This document shows positions 33,967 to 42,936 of a stretch of DNA of 64,000 bases, piece by piece; within the stretch, counting starts at the first letter, position 1; each line of letters opens with the position of its first letter. The notes beneath the pieces were generated by a model that was not told where the DNA came from, searched no databases, and was given only the letters and a program-made list of their open reading frames with translations. Position numbers and translations under genes: made by a program. The stretch spans positions 26,573 through 90,572 of the forward strand of contig CBDVCE010000010.1 in NCBI GenBank assembly GCA_965372405.1. The letters run 5' to 3'. This DNA comes from Sunxiuqinia sp965372405 (GTDB lineage Bacteria > Bacteroidota > Bacteroidia > Bacteroidales > Prolixibacteraceae).

Positions 33967-35160
33967 ATGTCAATTATTGATGAAGCCAGGGCTGAAGTAG
34001 AACAAATACTAAATGAAGTTGATCGTGAAGTATTTAAATACCACAATCTGGATCATACCCTGGAAGTAGCAAATGCTGCAGAAGAGATTTTGTCCGAAAT
34101 GGATTTCAGTGAAGAAGAAAAAGAGATTGTTATGGTTTCGGCCTGGTTCCATGATGCAGGTTACTCCAAAAACTATTTCAACCACGAAGCAGACAGCAAG
34201 AAACTAGCAAAGGAGTTCCTCAAAAAACAAGGATGGGATAAAGGGAAGATAAAGCAGGTTGAAGAATGTATTGAGGCAACTCGATTTCCACACAAACCAA
34301 AAGACAAGCTATCGGAGGTTCTTTGCGATGCAGACATGTCACATTTGAGAGATAGCGATTATTTCAAAAAAAGCGACAACTTACGTCAAGAATTGTCGAT
34401 TATTAATAAGGTAAACGTAAAGAAGAGTTTTTTCTGTGAAAGAACATTAGCATTTATGGGTGATCAGCACTATTATACAGATTACGCCAAACAGAACTTT
34501 GAACCCGGTAAAAAGAAAAATTGGATTCTTATGCAAGAACAAGTCAAAGAAAAAAAAGACAAGAACAAGGCACTGATTGAAAAGCAACAGAATAAAATCC
34601 TAAAGCTGGAAGAGAAGCTTGCTAAAAAAAGTACGCCCGACCGAGGCGTAGAATCCATGTTTCGGATGACAGCCCGCAACCAAATCAACCTAAGTTCAAT
34701 TGCAGACAATAAGGCCAACATTTTGATTACAGTTAATACAATAATAATATCAGTCCTGGCCTCATTCGTTCAACAAATTACAGCACGAACTCCAGAGATG
34801 TTAATTCCAATGCTAATTATTCTTAGCACCTCTCTATTAACCATTATTTTTGCTATTCTTTCAACTCGTCCCAAACTATCTGCAGGTACTTTCACCAAAG
34901 AAGATATTGAGAAAAAAAGGGTCAACCTGATGTTTTTTGGAAATTTCTATGGAATGAAATATGAAGAGTATGAATGGGCTGTAAAAGAAATGATGAAAGA
35001 TTATGATGACCTATATGGTAATATGATTAAAGACCAATTTAGTTTAGGAGTTGTGCTTGCTTCAAAATACAACCGCATCCGCACAGCTTACAATATATTC
35101 ATGTTTGGTTTAATCATTTTTGTAATTAGTATTATTCTTGTTCAACTGATAAATTTCTAA
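33967..35160 (+). CDS. HD-domain phosphohydrolase fused to PycTM-like (DUF5706) membrane domain
   Basis: A 397-residue two-part protein. Residues 1-140 are an HD domain with H26/H30, FHD (62-63) and D121/D123 as metal ligands. A charged coiled coil (about 180-215) leads to a PycTM/DUF5706 domain: RMTARNQINLSSIADNKANI, a two-helix membrane segment, STRPKLSAGTF, a cytoplasmic helical part and a last membrane helix at the C-terminus. PycTM domains are effectors in Pycsar anti-phage systems, but no nucleotide cyclase is adjacent. The HD part could degrade a nucleotide signal (inference). Next gene is 3 bp downstream. Confidence 0.85.
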   Translation: MSIIDEARAEVEQILNEVDREVFKYHNLDHTLEVANAAEEILSEMDFSEEEKEIVMVSAWFHDAGYSKNYFNHEADSKKLAKEFLKKQGWDKGKIKQVEECIEATRFPHKPKDKLSEVLCDADMSHLRDSDYFKKSDNLRQELSIINKVNVKKSFFCERTLAFMGDQHYYTDYAKQNFEPGKKKNWILMQEQVKEKKDKNKALIEKQQNKILKLEEKLAKKSTPDRGVESMFRMTARNQINLSSIADNKANILITVNTIIISVLASFVQQITARTPEMLIPMLIILSTSLLTIIFAILSTRPKLSAGTFTKEDIEKKRVNLMFFGNFYGMKYEEYEWAVKEMMKDYDDLYGNMIKDQFSLGVVLASKYNRIRTAYNIFMFGLIIFVISIILVQLINF

Positions 35161-35163
35161 TGA

Positions 35164-38100
35164 ATGAAGCAGTTTCTATTAATTCTTTTTGCAAGTCTGA
35201 TTTCTCAAACTCAGCTCCTTGCTGATGAAGGACAGGTATTTTACCTGATTGGAGAAGTAGAAAAAACAGAGCATTCAGACCTCTACTTCAAAGAATTAAA
35301 AAAGAAACTACTAGAAGAAAAGGCCACATTAGTTTTTCTAGGGAACTACTCTGGAATGATTGAATATAACCTTGAGACTGATGAGCTGAATTATCAAAGC
35401 CAAATCCCCGATTTTTTCCTTGATTTTATTGAGGAACAAAAAATTGAGACATACATGCTCCCAGGAAATCAGGAATGGGAGAATGGAAAACGCACTGGAC
35501 AGGATGTTGTTAACGAAATTGAAAAGGTTTATAAGAAACGACTTAAAAAGCACGTAAAGTTTATTCCTGACGATGCTCAACCCGGTCCAATTGTAAAAGA
35601 ACTGAACGAAAATACAATCCTTATTTTTGTAAACACCCAGTTTTGGCTTCAGCAAGAAGTTGATATCTCAAGAATCAGTCACGATTTTGATGATGTTGGA
35701 AATCATTCAGAACTACAAAAGACGGCTTTCATTTATCTTTCCGATCTACTTAAAAAATACAGCGATAAAAACATTATCATGTTTGGCCATCACCCAGCTG
35801 TCAATAATGGTTTTCATGGAGGACATTTTGGAGTGAAAGAACATCTTTTTCCATTGGCAGGAGATGGATCATTTTACTTACCACTCCCTGGGTTCTTATA
35901 TTATGGTCCGCGAAAATGGCTTGGTGCTCCCCAGGATCTCAACCATCCTGAATACAAACAAATGGCTGATGGAATCAAACAACTTGCAGCCTATCTTCCA
36001 AATCTGCTTTATATATCAGGGCATGAAAATAACTTCCAGTTTAATAAACTTGGTATGGGAAAACAGCTAATTGTTGGATCAGTGGCTAAACCATACAAGA
36101 ACAAGCAGCTTGAAGTTACTGAAGCTGGAATTACACGAATGGAGCTAAAAGATGGGAATCAGGCCATCATTGAATTTCTAAGTTTGAAAAATCAAAAGCT
36201 GGAGACAATTGCTAGTAAAGAGTTCAATTTTAAACTGAATCCACTCTTAAAACTGTTTAATCAGAAAAAGAAAATCACTGACAGCACAATTAAAGCGATT
36301 CCGAGCAAGCAATACGAACAAAGTAAATTCATTCGTTCCATTATGGGTGAGAATTACCGGGAAGTTTGGGCTACTGAAAGTGAATTCCCAGTTTTTGATA
36401 TTAGCAAAGAAAAAGGTGGACTAAAAATCTTGAAACGTGGTGGTGGTCAGCAAACCCAGTCATATCGGCTACAAAACAAAGACAAAAAACAATATGTACT
36501 TCGTTCGGTTGAAAAGAATGCTTCAGGTGCTTTGCCCGCAAGTTTAAAAGGAACAATTGCCGTAAGCGCGATACAAGATGCCATTTCAGCCTCTCACCCT
36601 TACGGAGCAGTTGTTGTTCCCAAACTGGCTGAAGCTGCAGGAATCTATCATACCAATCCACAAATTGTTTTTGTTCCAAATGATCCGGCTCTGGGCATAT
36701 ACCAACTTGAAATGAAGAATAAGCTCTTTTTGTATGAAGAGCGTCCTGCAAAAAACCGTGATGATATTGCCAGCTTTGGATATTCAAAAGATATTATTTC
36801 AACGCCCGATGTTCTTGAGACGATTATTCAGGATGATGATGCCGAAATTGATCAGAAATTTGTACTTCGTTCCCGCTTGTTCGATATGTGGATTGCCGAT
36901 TGGGACAGACACGACGACCAATGGCGTTGGGCAAGTTTTGAAAAGGATGATAAAACAATCTTCCGTCCAATACCTCGCGACCGGGACAATGCATTCTTTA
37001 ATTCGGATGGCTCATTGTTTAAAATTGCAGAACTAACATGGGTTCAGCCAAAATTTCAGGGATTCAAACCAAATACTCGCAACATTGAAGGGTTCAACTA
37101 TAACGGGCGATACTTTGATCGCACTTTCATGAATAAGCTGACACTTAAAGATTGGCAAGAAATTGCTGCTGATCTGCAAAATAAGCTTACCGATGAATTA
37201 ATTGATCAAACAGTTGATTCTTCCCTGCCTAAAAAAGTGAATGAACTATCTGGTGATCGAATTAAGAAGGTACTAAAACAACGAAGGGAGAATTTGGCTG
37301 ATTTTGCTGAAGACTACCATCGTTTTATTAGCAAAAATGTAGATATTACTGGTACAGAAGATGAGGATCTATTTAAAATATGGCGCTATAATGATTCGAC
37401 ACATGTAGATGTATTTTCAGTATCTGAGAAGAAAGAACGAATTAAGAATCACCTTTACAGCAGAACCTTTGACAACAATAATACTAAAGAAATCAGGCTT
37501 TATGGTTTAGATGATGAAGACCAGTTTGAAATCGCAGGAGAAGCTAATGAAGGTATTAAATTACGATTGATTGGAGGAAAGGGAAAAGACAAATACACTG
37601 ATGAGTCGAAAATTCGTGGAGCAAGCAAAAAGACTATAATTTATGATCGGTTTGGCAAAAACAAAATCACTAAAAGCTCAGAAACCGGACTTCGCTTGCG
37701 AAACAGCAAAGAAGTTTATGAGTATAACCGAAAGCAATTTAAATACAATACGACCATGCCCCTACTCGCCTTTGGTTATAATGTTGATGATGGCGTTCTA
37801 TTAGGCGGTGGCTTTTTAAATCAGCGATATCATTTCCGGGACTCAACTATGCATATGTTTATCGGCAAGAAATCTTTTCAGACTTCTGCTTTTCAAGCCA
37901 AATATAAAATGTACACCACATCTATTTGGCGAAACTTTGATTTCTTTCTGGATGCCGAAGTAAGTATGCCATTTACTACCGATAATTTCTTTGGCTATGG
38001 AAATGAAACGGAGAACTTTCTGGAACACAAAAAGGACTATCGCATCAGGTACCGTATCATTGATATTGCTCCTTCCCTGGCCTGGTTGCACACCAAAAAT

Positions 38101-38787
38101 TTATCGTTGAAAACTGGAGTTCGTTTTATTCATACCGATCTTGAATTAACCGACGATCATAAGCTCTTCCCAATAAACAGTAGCACATTCCCTCCTGAAG
38201 TTCCAACTGATTTGTTTGACAAGCATCAATATGTTTCAGCATTCCTTGCTTTTGAATACAAAAATATGACTAACAAATTATTTCCTTCAAGAGGAATAAG
38301 CTTTAACACGGAGATTTCCCGATTTAACAGTCTGAATGAATTTGAAAATTTCACTCAAGCTGAAGGTCATTTTGCGACCTATTTAAGTTTTCGAAAAGAC
38401 CCAAGAATGGTTATAGCCCTAAGGGCAGGAGGATTAAAAAACTTTGGCGATTATCCGCTTTACGAAGCTGCACGTTTGGGAAGAAAAACCAACCTTAGAG
38501 GTTTCCGATCCAGTCGTTTTGCAGGTGATGCAATGGCTTATCAGAATACCGACTTGCGTTTAAAAATAAAAAATGTGAACTCTTATATATTTAGTGGAAG
38601 TCTTGGACTTATTGCTTTTCATGATATCGGTCGCGTTTGGTTTGATGGACAAGATTCTAACAAATGGCATCAGGGATATGGAGCCGGCGTTTGGTTTTCG
38701 CCATTCAACTTTACAAATTTGAGCATGCTTTATGAACTTTCAGAAGAAGAAAATCTAGTAACAATCAATTTTAACTTTTTATTTTGA
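35164..38787 (+). CDS. Degenerate calcineurin-like phosphatase / kinase-like / outer-membrane barrel fusion
   Basis: A 1207-residue secreted protein: signal peptide (1-20), metallophosphatase-like domain (about 22-350), middle domain (380-760), C-terminal BamA/Omp85-type barrel (about 860-1207, with NLRGFRSSRFAGD). The phosphatase motifs are altered: GD becomes GE (30-31), GDN becomes GNY (60-62), GNH(D/E)W becomes GNQEW (101-105) and GHEH becomes GHEN (286-289); only GHHP (208-211) is intact. The middle has DWDRHDDQW (579-587) and RDRDNAF, which recall HipA/CotH-type kinase motifs. The phosphatase part is therefore probably inactive. It overlaps the next gene by 4 bp. Confidence 0.85.
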   Translation: MKQFLLILFASLISQTQLLADEGQVFYLIGEVEKTEHSDLYFKELKKKLLEEKATLVFLGNYSGMIEYNLETDELNYQSQIPDFFLDFIEEQKIETYMLPGNQEWENGKRTGQDVVNEIEKVYKKRLKKHVKFIPDDAQPGPIVKELNENTILIFVNTQFWLQQEVDISRISHDFDDVGNHSELQKTAFIYLSDLLKKYSDKNIIMFGHHPAVNNGFHGGHFGVKEHLFPLAGDGSFYLPLPGFLYYGPRKWLGAPQDLNHPEYKQMADGIKQLAAYLPNLLYISGHENNFQFNKLGMGKQLIVGSVAKPYKNKQLEVTEAGITRMELKDGNQAIIEFLSLKNQKLETIASKEFNFKLNPLLKLFNQKKKITDSTIKAIPSKQYEQSKFIRSIMGENYREVWATESEFPVFDISKEKGGLKILKRGGGQQTQSYRLQNKDKKQYVLRSVEKNASGALPASLKGTIAVSAIQDAISASHPYGAVVVPKLAEAAGIYHTNPQIVFVPNDPALGIYQLEMKNKLFLYEERPAKNRDDIASFGYSKDIISTPDVLETIIQDDDAEIDQKFVLRSRLFDMWIADWDRHDDQWRWASFEKDDKTIFRPIPRDRDNAFFNSDGSLFKIAELTWVQPKFQGFKPNTRNIEGFNYNGRYFDRTFMNKLTLKDWQEIAADLQNKLTDELIDQTVDSSLPKKVNELSGDRIKKVLKQRRENLADFAEDYHRFISKNVDITGTEDEDLFKIWRYNDSTHVDVFSVSEKKERIKNHLYSRTFDNNNTKEIRLYGLDDEDQFEIAGEANEGIKLRLIGGKGKDKYTDESKIRGASKKTIIYDRFGKNKITKSSETGLRLRNSKEVYEYNRKQFKYNTTMPLLAFGYNVDDGVLLGGGFLNQRYHFRDSTMHMFIGKKSFQTSAFQAKYKMYTTSIWRNFDFFLDAEVSMPFTTDNFFGYGNETENFLEHKKDYRIRYRIIDIAPSLAWLHTKNLSLKTGVRFIHTDLELTDDHKLFPINSSTFPPEVPTDLFDKHQYVSAFLAFEYKNMTNKLFPSRGISFNTEISRFNSLNEFENFTQAEGHFATYLSFRKDPRMVIALRAGGLKNFGDYPLYEAARLGRKTNLRGFRSSRFAGDAMAYQNTDLRLKIKNVNSYIFSGSLGLIAFHDIGRVWFDGQDSNKWHQGYGAGVWFSPFNFTNLSMLYELSEEENLVTINFNFLF

Positions 38788-39563
38788 AAAGACTTTTAAT
38801 CAAACTCAGGCTATTACTCCTTATATTATTCTGCCCTATCCTTTGTTTTTCACAAAATGGTGAGATTGAAACCATTTTAAAACAAGCTTACCAAAAGCAT
38901 GCTAATGAAAAAACAACGGATCATTTTAGCCTTCATTTTCTGAATGATTCATCAACTTATCTTTCAAACGTAGGAGGGCTAAAACAAATCATGATCATTC
39001 GCCATCAAAAGGTAGATATTGAAAAGCAATTATTTTACAATTATAAAAAGCTGGAAGAATATAAATCAGACTATGACTTTGAAGATATTCATCCGGTACA
39101 ATCCAAATCAATCTTAAATACTTTTGGCATAGATACTGTTTACACAAGTTCACTGCATCGATCTAAAGCCACTGCATTATTACTGCTGGGAGACGATTTT
39201 GTCTACCAATCCAAATCGTTCTTCAATGAACTAAAACCAGGCACAGTAAACATTCCACTTTTGTATTTGCCAAAACCTTTATGGAATGGTTTAAACCGTG
39301 TATTCTGGATGTTTGGTTCAAAACCAAAAGCAAGCTCTGAAAACAGGGGAATGGCTCAGCGAAGAGTAAATCGTGCTGCCAGCTTTCTCGATCAAAAGGC
39401 CGCAGAAAAAGGAAAAGTATTACTGGTTGCCCATGGCTACATGAACCACTTACTTCGCAAACGCTTAAAAAATATGGGTTGGATGTTAATTGAACACACG
39501 GGTCATGAAAATCTGGGCGGAAGTTTACTGGTAAAGATTGAGGGTGAGAATGGAAGAAGATGA
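38784..39563 (+). CDS. Secreted histidine-phosphatase-like protein
   Basis: A 259-residue protein beginning with TTG that overlaps the previous stop as TTGA, so it is translationally coupled. After a signal peptide (1-24) it has the phosphoglycerate mutase/SixA pattern: IIRHQK (RHG variant, Gly replaced by Gln), TSSLHRSKATALLL, and LVAHGYMNHLLRKRL with the second catalytic His. It would work in the periplasm together with the barrel protein upstream. The RHQ variation makes the catalytic status uncertain. Confidence 0.8.
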   Translation: MKRLLIKLRLLLLILFCPILCFSQNGEIETILKQAYQKHANEKTTDHFSLHFLNDSSTYLSNVGGLKQIMIIRHQKVDIEKQLFYNYKKLEEYKSDYDFEDIHPVQSKSILNTFGIDTVYTSSLHRSKATALLLLGDDFVYQSKSFFNELKPGTVNIPLLYLPKPLWNGLNRVFWMFGSKPKASSENRGMAQRRVNRAASFLDQKAAEKGKVLLVAHGYMNHLLRKRLKNMGWMLIEHTGHENLGGSLLVKIEGENGRR

Positions 39564-39592
39564 GACTAAAACCTGATTTTTGGTTCTTGGTT

Positions 39593-41692
39593 CTAACTAA
39601 TTATACTCCAATTAAATTCCGTATTTTTCATTCTTGAAAGATGATAAAACAACAACTTATTTTGATCTTTTTCCAATCGTGGATCATCATCCAGTATATC
39701 ATTTGCAACATCACGCGCTATTCGTAAAATCTCACCATCCTTACCAAGACTCGCAATTTTCAAATCAACTCCTAAGCCACTCTGTTGTGTGCCTTCAATA
39801 TCTCCTGGCCCTCGTAGCTGAAGATCTACTTCAGCTATCTCAAATCCATCATTGGTTCGCACCATGGTCTCCAACCGCTTCCGGCTTTCATTGCTTATTT
39901 TATAAGAAGACATGAGCAAACAAAATGATTGTTCAGCACCGCGTCCTACCCGCCCTCTTAATTGGTGTAATTGGGACAGACCGAACCGTTCAGCACTTTC
40001 AATCACCATTACTGAAGCATTAGGAACATCCACTCCAACTTCAATCACAGTTGTCGCAACCATTATCTGAGTTTTTCCTTCTTTAAAAAGTTGCATTTCA
40101 GCTTCTTTTTCGGCAGGCTTCATTCGGCCATGAACCATACTAATTTTATAACGTGGAAAAACCTCTTTCATCAATTCATAACCATCTTCAAGGTTTTTCA
40201 AATCCAACTTTTCAGACTCACTTATCAATGGATAAACCATATAAACCTGTCGACCGACATCGACCTGCTTTCTGATAAACTCATAAACCTGCTTACGCCT
40301 GTTCTCAAAGTAATGACGTGTGTCAATTGGTTTTCTACCTGGTGGTAATTCATCAATTATCGAAACGTCCAGATCTCCATATAAGGTCATCGCCAGGGTA
40401 CGGGGAATTGGCGTGGCTGTCATCACCAGAACATGCGGAGGTACACTTGCGTTTTTCTTCCAAAGCTTGGCTCGCTGAGCGACACCAAAACGATGCTGCT
40501 CATCAATGATAACCAAACCCAGTTTATTAAAGTTAACTGTATCTTCAAGCAGAGCATGCGTTCCAACTAACAACTGGAGCTCACCATTCACCAACTGCTC
40601 ATGAATAATCTTTCGCTCTTTTACGTTTGTTGAACCTGTTAGCAAAGCCATATTCACACCAAGCCCCTCCAACATTTTCTGGATTGTATTAAAATGCTGA
40701 ATAGCCAGTATCTCAGTGGGTGCCATTATGCTTGCCTGGTATCCATTGTCAAATGCGATAAGTGCAACCATTAAAGCAACCAATGTTTTACCACTTCCTA
40801 CATCTCCTTGCAGTAAACGATTCATTTGCTTACCAGAGCCAAGATCTTTCCGGATTTCCTTGATCACCTTTTTCTGTGCACCCGTTAACTCAAAGGGTAA
40901 GTTATTTTCGTAAAATTTATTAAAATTGAATCCAACCTGAGAGAATACAAAGCCTCTGAACACATCATGTCGTTTATGCTTTAAACTCAATATTTTAAGT
41001 TGAATGTAAAACAACTCTTCAAACTTCAATCTGAAAGTCGCATTCTGCAACAAACGGGTATTCTCTGGAAAATGAATTTGCCTTAGTGCATCACTAAGTG
41101 TCATTAACTTAAGTGGTTCTTTTACATGAGCAGGAAGACTCTCATATATTTTACCTTTTATTGAACTTGCAAGCTTAAACTGTATTTTATTAATGGCACT
41201 GGTATTCAGGAAGCGCTTCTTCAGAACTTCAGTTGTATTGTAAAAAGCCTGTAAAATACCAGTCTTAAATTGCTCACTTTGTGCATCTTCCATTTCTGGA
41301 TGGATGATGTTTATTCGACCACTAAACACGGATGGTTTCCCAAAGGCAACATAAGTTTGTCCAGGCTTTAAATTTTCCCGAATGTATTTCACACCTTTAA
41401 ACCACACCAAATCCATTGAACCCGTTTCATCATAAAAAACAGCATTTAACCGCTGTTTTCTTTTCTCTCCCAACACTTCAAACGACTTGATTTTACCCTT
41501 AACCTGAATGTAAGCCTGATTGGCATTTACCTCTGAAATACGATGAAACTTAGTTCTATCAACATATTTGTAGGGGAAATAGTACAGCAAATCCCTGAAT
41601 GAAAAAATGCGCAACTCTTTTTGAAGAAGCTCCGCACGCTTGGGGCCAACCCCCGGCAAATAGGTTATTTCCTGATCGAGATATTCGGGCAT
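39593..41692 (-). CDS. recG: ATP-dependent DNA helicase RecG
   Basis: A 699-residue branch-migration helicase. The N-terminal PGVGPKRAELLQKEL and OB-fold wedge domain (about residues 60-160) precede the helicase core: LLQGDVGSGKTLVALM (Walker A), IIDEQHRFGV (DEQH), MTATPIPRTLAMT, VATTVIEVGVDVPNA and QLRGRVGRG, then the RecG C-terminal QQSGLGVDLKIASL. Length is normal. It rescues stalled replication forks and processes Holliday junctions. It is convergent with the phosphatase gene. Confidence 0.97.
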   Translation of the reverse strand: MPEYLDQEITYLPGVGPKRAELLQKELRIFSFRDLLYYFPYKYVDRTKFHRISEVNANQAYIQVKGKIKSFEVLGEKRKQRLNAVFYDETGSMDLVWFKGVKYIRENLKPGQTYVAFGKPSVFSGRINIIHPEMEDAQSEQFKTGILQAFYNTTEVLKKRFLNTSAINKIQFKLASSIKGKIYESLPAHVKEPLKLMTLSDALRQIHFPENTRLLQNATFRLKFEELFYIQLKILSLKHKRHDVFRGFVFSQVGFNFNKFYENNLPFELTGAQKKVIKEIRKDLGSGKQMNRLLQGDVGSGKTLVALMVALIAFDNGYQASIMAPTEILAIQHFNTIQKMLEGLGVNMALLTGSTNVKERKIIHEQLVNGELQLLVGTHALLEDTVNFNKLGLVIIDEQHRFGVAQRAKLWKKNASVPPHVLVMTATPIPRTLAMTLYGDLDVSIIDELPPGRKPIDTRHYFENRRKQVYEFIRKQVDVGRQVYMVYPLISESEKLDLKNLEDGYELMKEVFPRYKISMVHGRMKPAEKEAEMQLFKEGKTQIMVATTVIEVGVDVPNASVMVIESAERFGLSQLHQLRGRVGRGAEQSFCLLMSSYKISNESRKRLETMVRTNDGFEIAEVDLQLRGPGDIEGTQQSGLGVDLKIASLGKDGEILRIARDVANDILDDDPRLEKDQNKLLFYHLSRMKNTEFNWSIIS

Positions 41693-41851
41693 AAAACAAA
41701 GATAGAAATTCTATGGAAAGTTAGAAGAATATGGCTGGAAGTTGAGTAAGCAAAGACTGGTTATTCCAAAATAAACCAAATCACACAACCGAATATTCGA
41801 AACTCTTCAAATCCCTGATAAAAATCAACAAAAAGATCAAAATAGAGATGC

Positions 41852-41859
41852 TATTTTGC
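41852..41859 (+). promoter_or_regulatory. Near-consensus -7 box
   Basis: TATTTTGC, one base shorter than TAnnTTTG, 18 bp before the ATG at 41877. It supports that ATG over the in-frame TTG at 41856, which would fall inside the promoter. Confidence 0.4.
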
Positions 41860-41876
41860 AAACAAAAAATACGGCT

Positions 41877-42800
41877 ATGGCATTTCTACAAAAGGAAAAG
41901 ATTTTCAGCCTTAAATGGTTTAAAGAATACAGTTTCATTATTATCGGAGCTTTTATTCTTGCTGTTGGATTTGTGTATTTTATTTCTCCGCACAGAATTG
42001 TTCCGGGTGGCGTTTATGGTATTGCTATTGTTGTGCATTACATTAGCAAAGGCATGTTTTCTTTTTGGCCTGATGGTATACCAATCGGCTTGTTTGGTCT
42101 TATCCTAAATATTCCACTCACCATCGCAGGAATTAAAATCCTGGGGCCTCGCTTCGGAGTAAAAACGGTAGTTGGCTTTGTTCTCACATCAGTTTTTATG
42201 GACTTAATCACGTACCTGCGAGTGGATGGTGAAGCACCACTTGTTCAGGATGTATTGCTTTCCTGCGTGTTTGGAGGTGTATTGATTGGTTTTGGGCTCG
42301 GTCTTATTTTTAAATCCAGAGCAACTTCTGGTGGCTCAGATATCATAGCCATGATTATCGCTAAATACACCGGAATGCAATTGGGACAACTCATGATTTA
42401 TGTAGACTCTGCAATTGTATTACTTAGCCTTGTTGCATTCCGCGACTGGCAAATACCGCTTTATTCCTGGCTAGTTATATACATCACTGGCAAAGTGATT
42501 GACCTTACAATGGAAGGTGGAAATTACAACAAAGCACTTTTAATTATTTCAGATAAGCACGAAGAGATTAAGCAAAAGATTCTGGTTGATTTTGAGCGTG
42601 GAGGTACATACCTAAATGGGAATGGCATGTTTACCGGCAAAGAAAAAAAAGTAATCTACACCGTTATTAGCAGACGCGAAGTACCCATTTTGGAACAGTA
42701 CATTAGCCAAATTGACCCTGATGCATTCATAACAATTATGGATGCCCGTGAAATACTTGGCGAAGGGTTTCATTCGTTAAAAACAAAAGTAGAAGTTTAA
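41877..42800 (+). CDS. YitT family membrane protein (DUF161 + DUF2179)
   Basis: About 307 residues. Five to six membrane helices (VIVG-type DUF161 repeats, for example FIIIGAFILAVGFVYFI, GGVYGIAIVVHYI, GLIFKSRATSGGSDIIAMI) are followed by a soluble DUF2179 domain (LLIISDKHEEIKQKIL, GMFTGKEKKVIYTVISRREV, DPDAFITIMDAREILGEGF). The family occurs in most Bacteroidota and Firmicutes; the transported substrate is not established. It is a single-gene unit. Length is typical. Confidence 0.9.
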   Translation: MAFLQKEKIFSLKWFKEYSFIIIGAFILAVGFVYFISPHRIVPGGVYGIAIVVHYISKGMFSFWPDGIPIGLFGLILNIPLTIAGIKILGPRFGVKTVVGFVLTSVFMDLITYLRVDGEAPLVQDVLLSCVFGGVLIGFGLGLIFKSRATSGGSDIIAMIIAKYTGMQLGQLMIYVDSAIVLLSLVAFRDWQIPLYSWLVIYITGKVIDLTMEGGNYNKALLIISDKHEEIKQKILVDFERGGTYLNGNGMFTGKEKKVIYTVISRREVPILEQYISQIDPDAFITIMDAREILGEGFHSLKTKVEV

Positions 42801-42893
42801 TAACCGAAAACGGAGAACGGTCAACCGACAGACTTCTGATTTAAATCAGTTAAAAAAATACTATCAGATAACTGATTTCATGCTTGTTTTTCA

Positions 42894-42901
42894 TAAATTT
42901 G
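42894..42901 (+). promoter_or_regulatory. -7 promoter box of the patatin gene
   Basis: TAAATTTG matches TAnnTTTG exactly, 35 bp before the ATG at 42937. No -33 TTTG at the usual spacing. Confidence 0.5.
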
Positions 42902-42936
42902 GTAACTGAGTAATATATCTCAAAGCCAAGAATACC

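Noticed and set aside
33967..35160. Complete Pycsar anti-phage system
   Set aside because: Only a PycTM-like domain is present; no nucleotide cyclase is encoded nearby.
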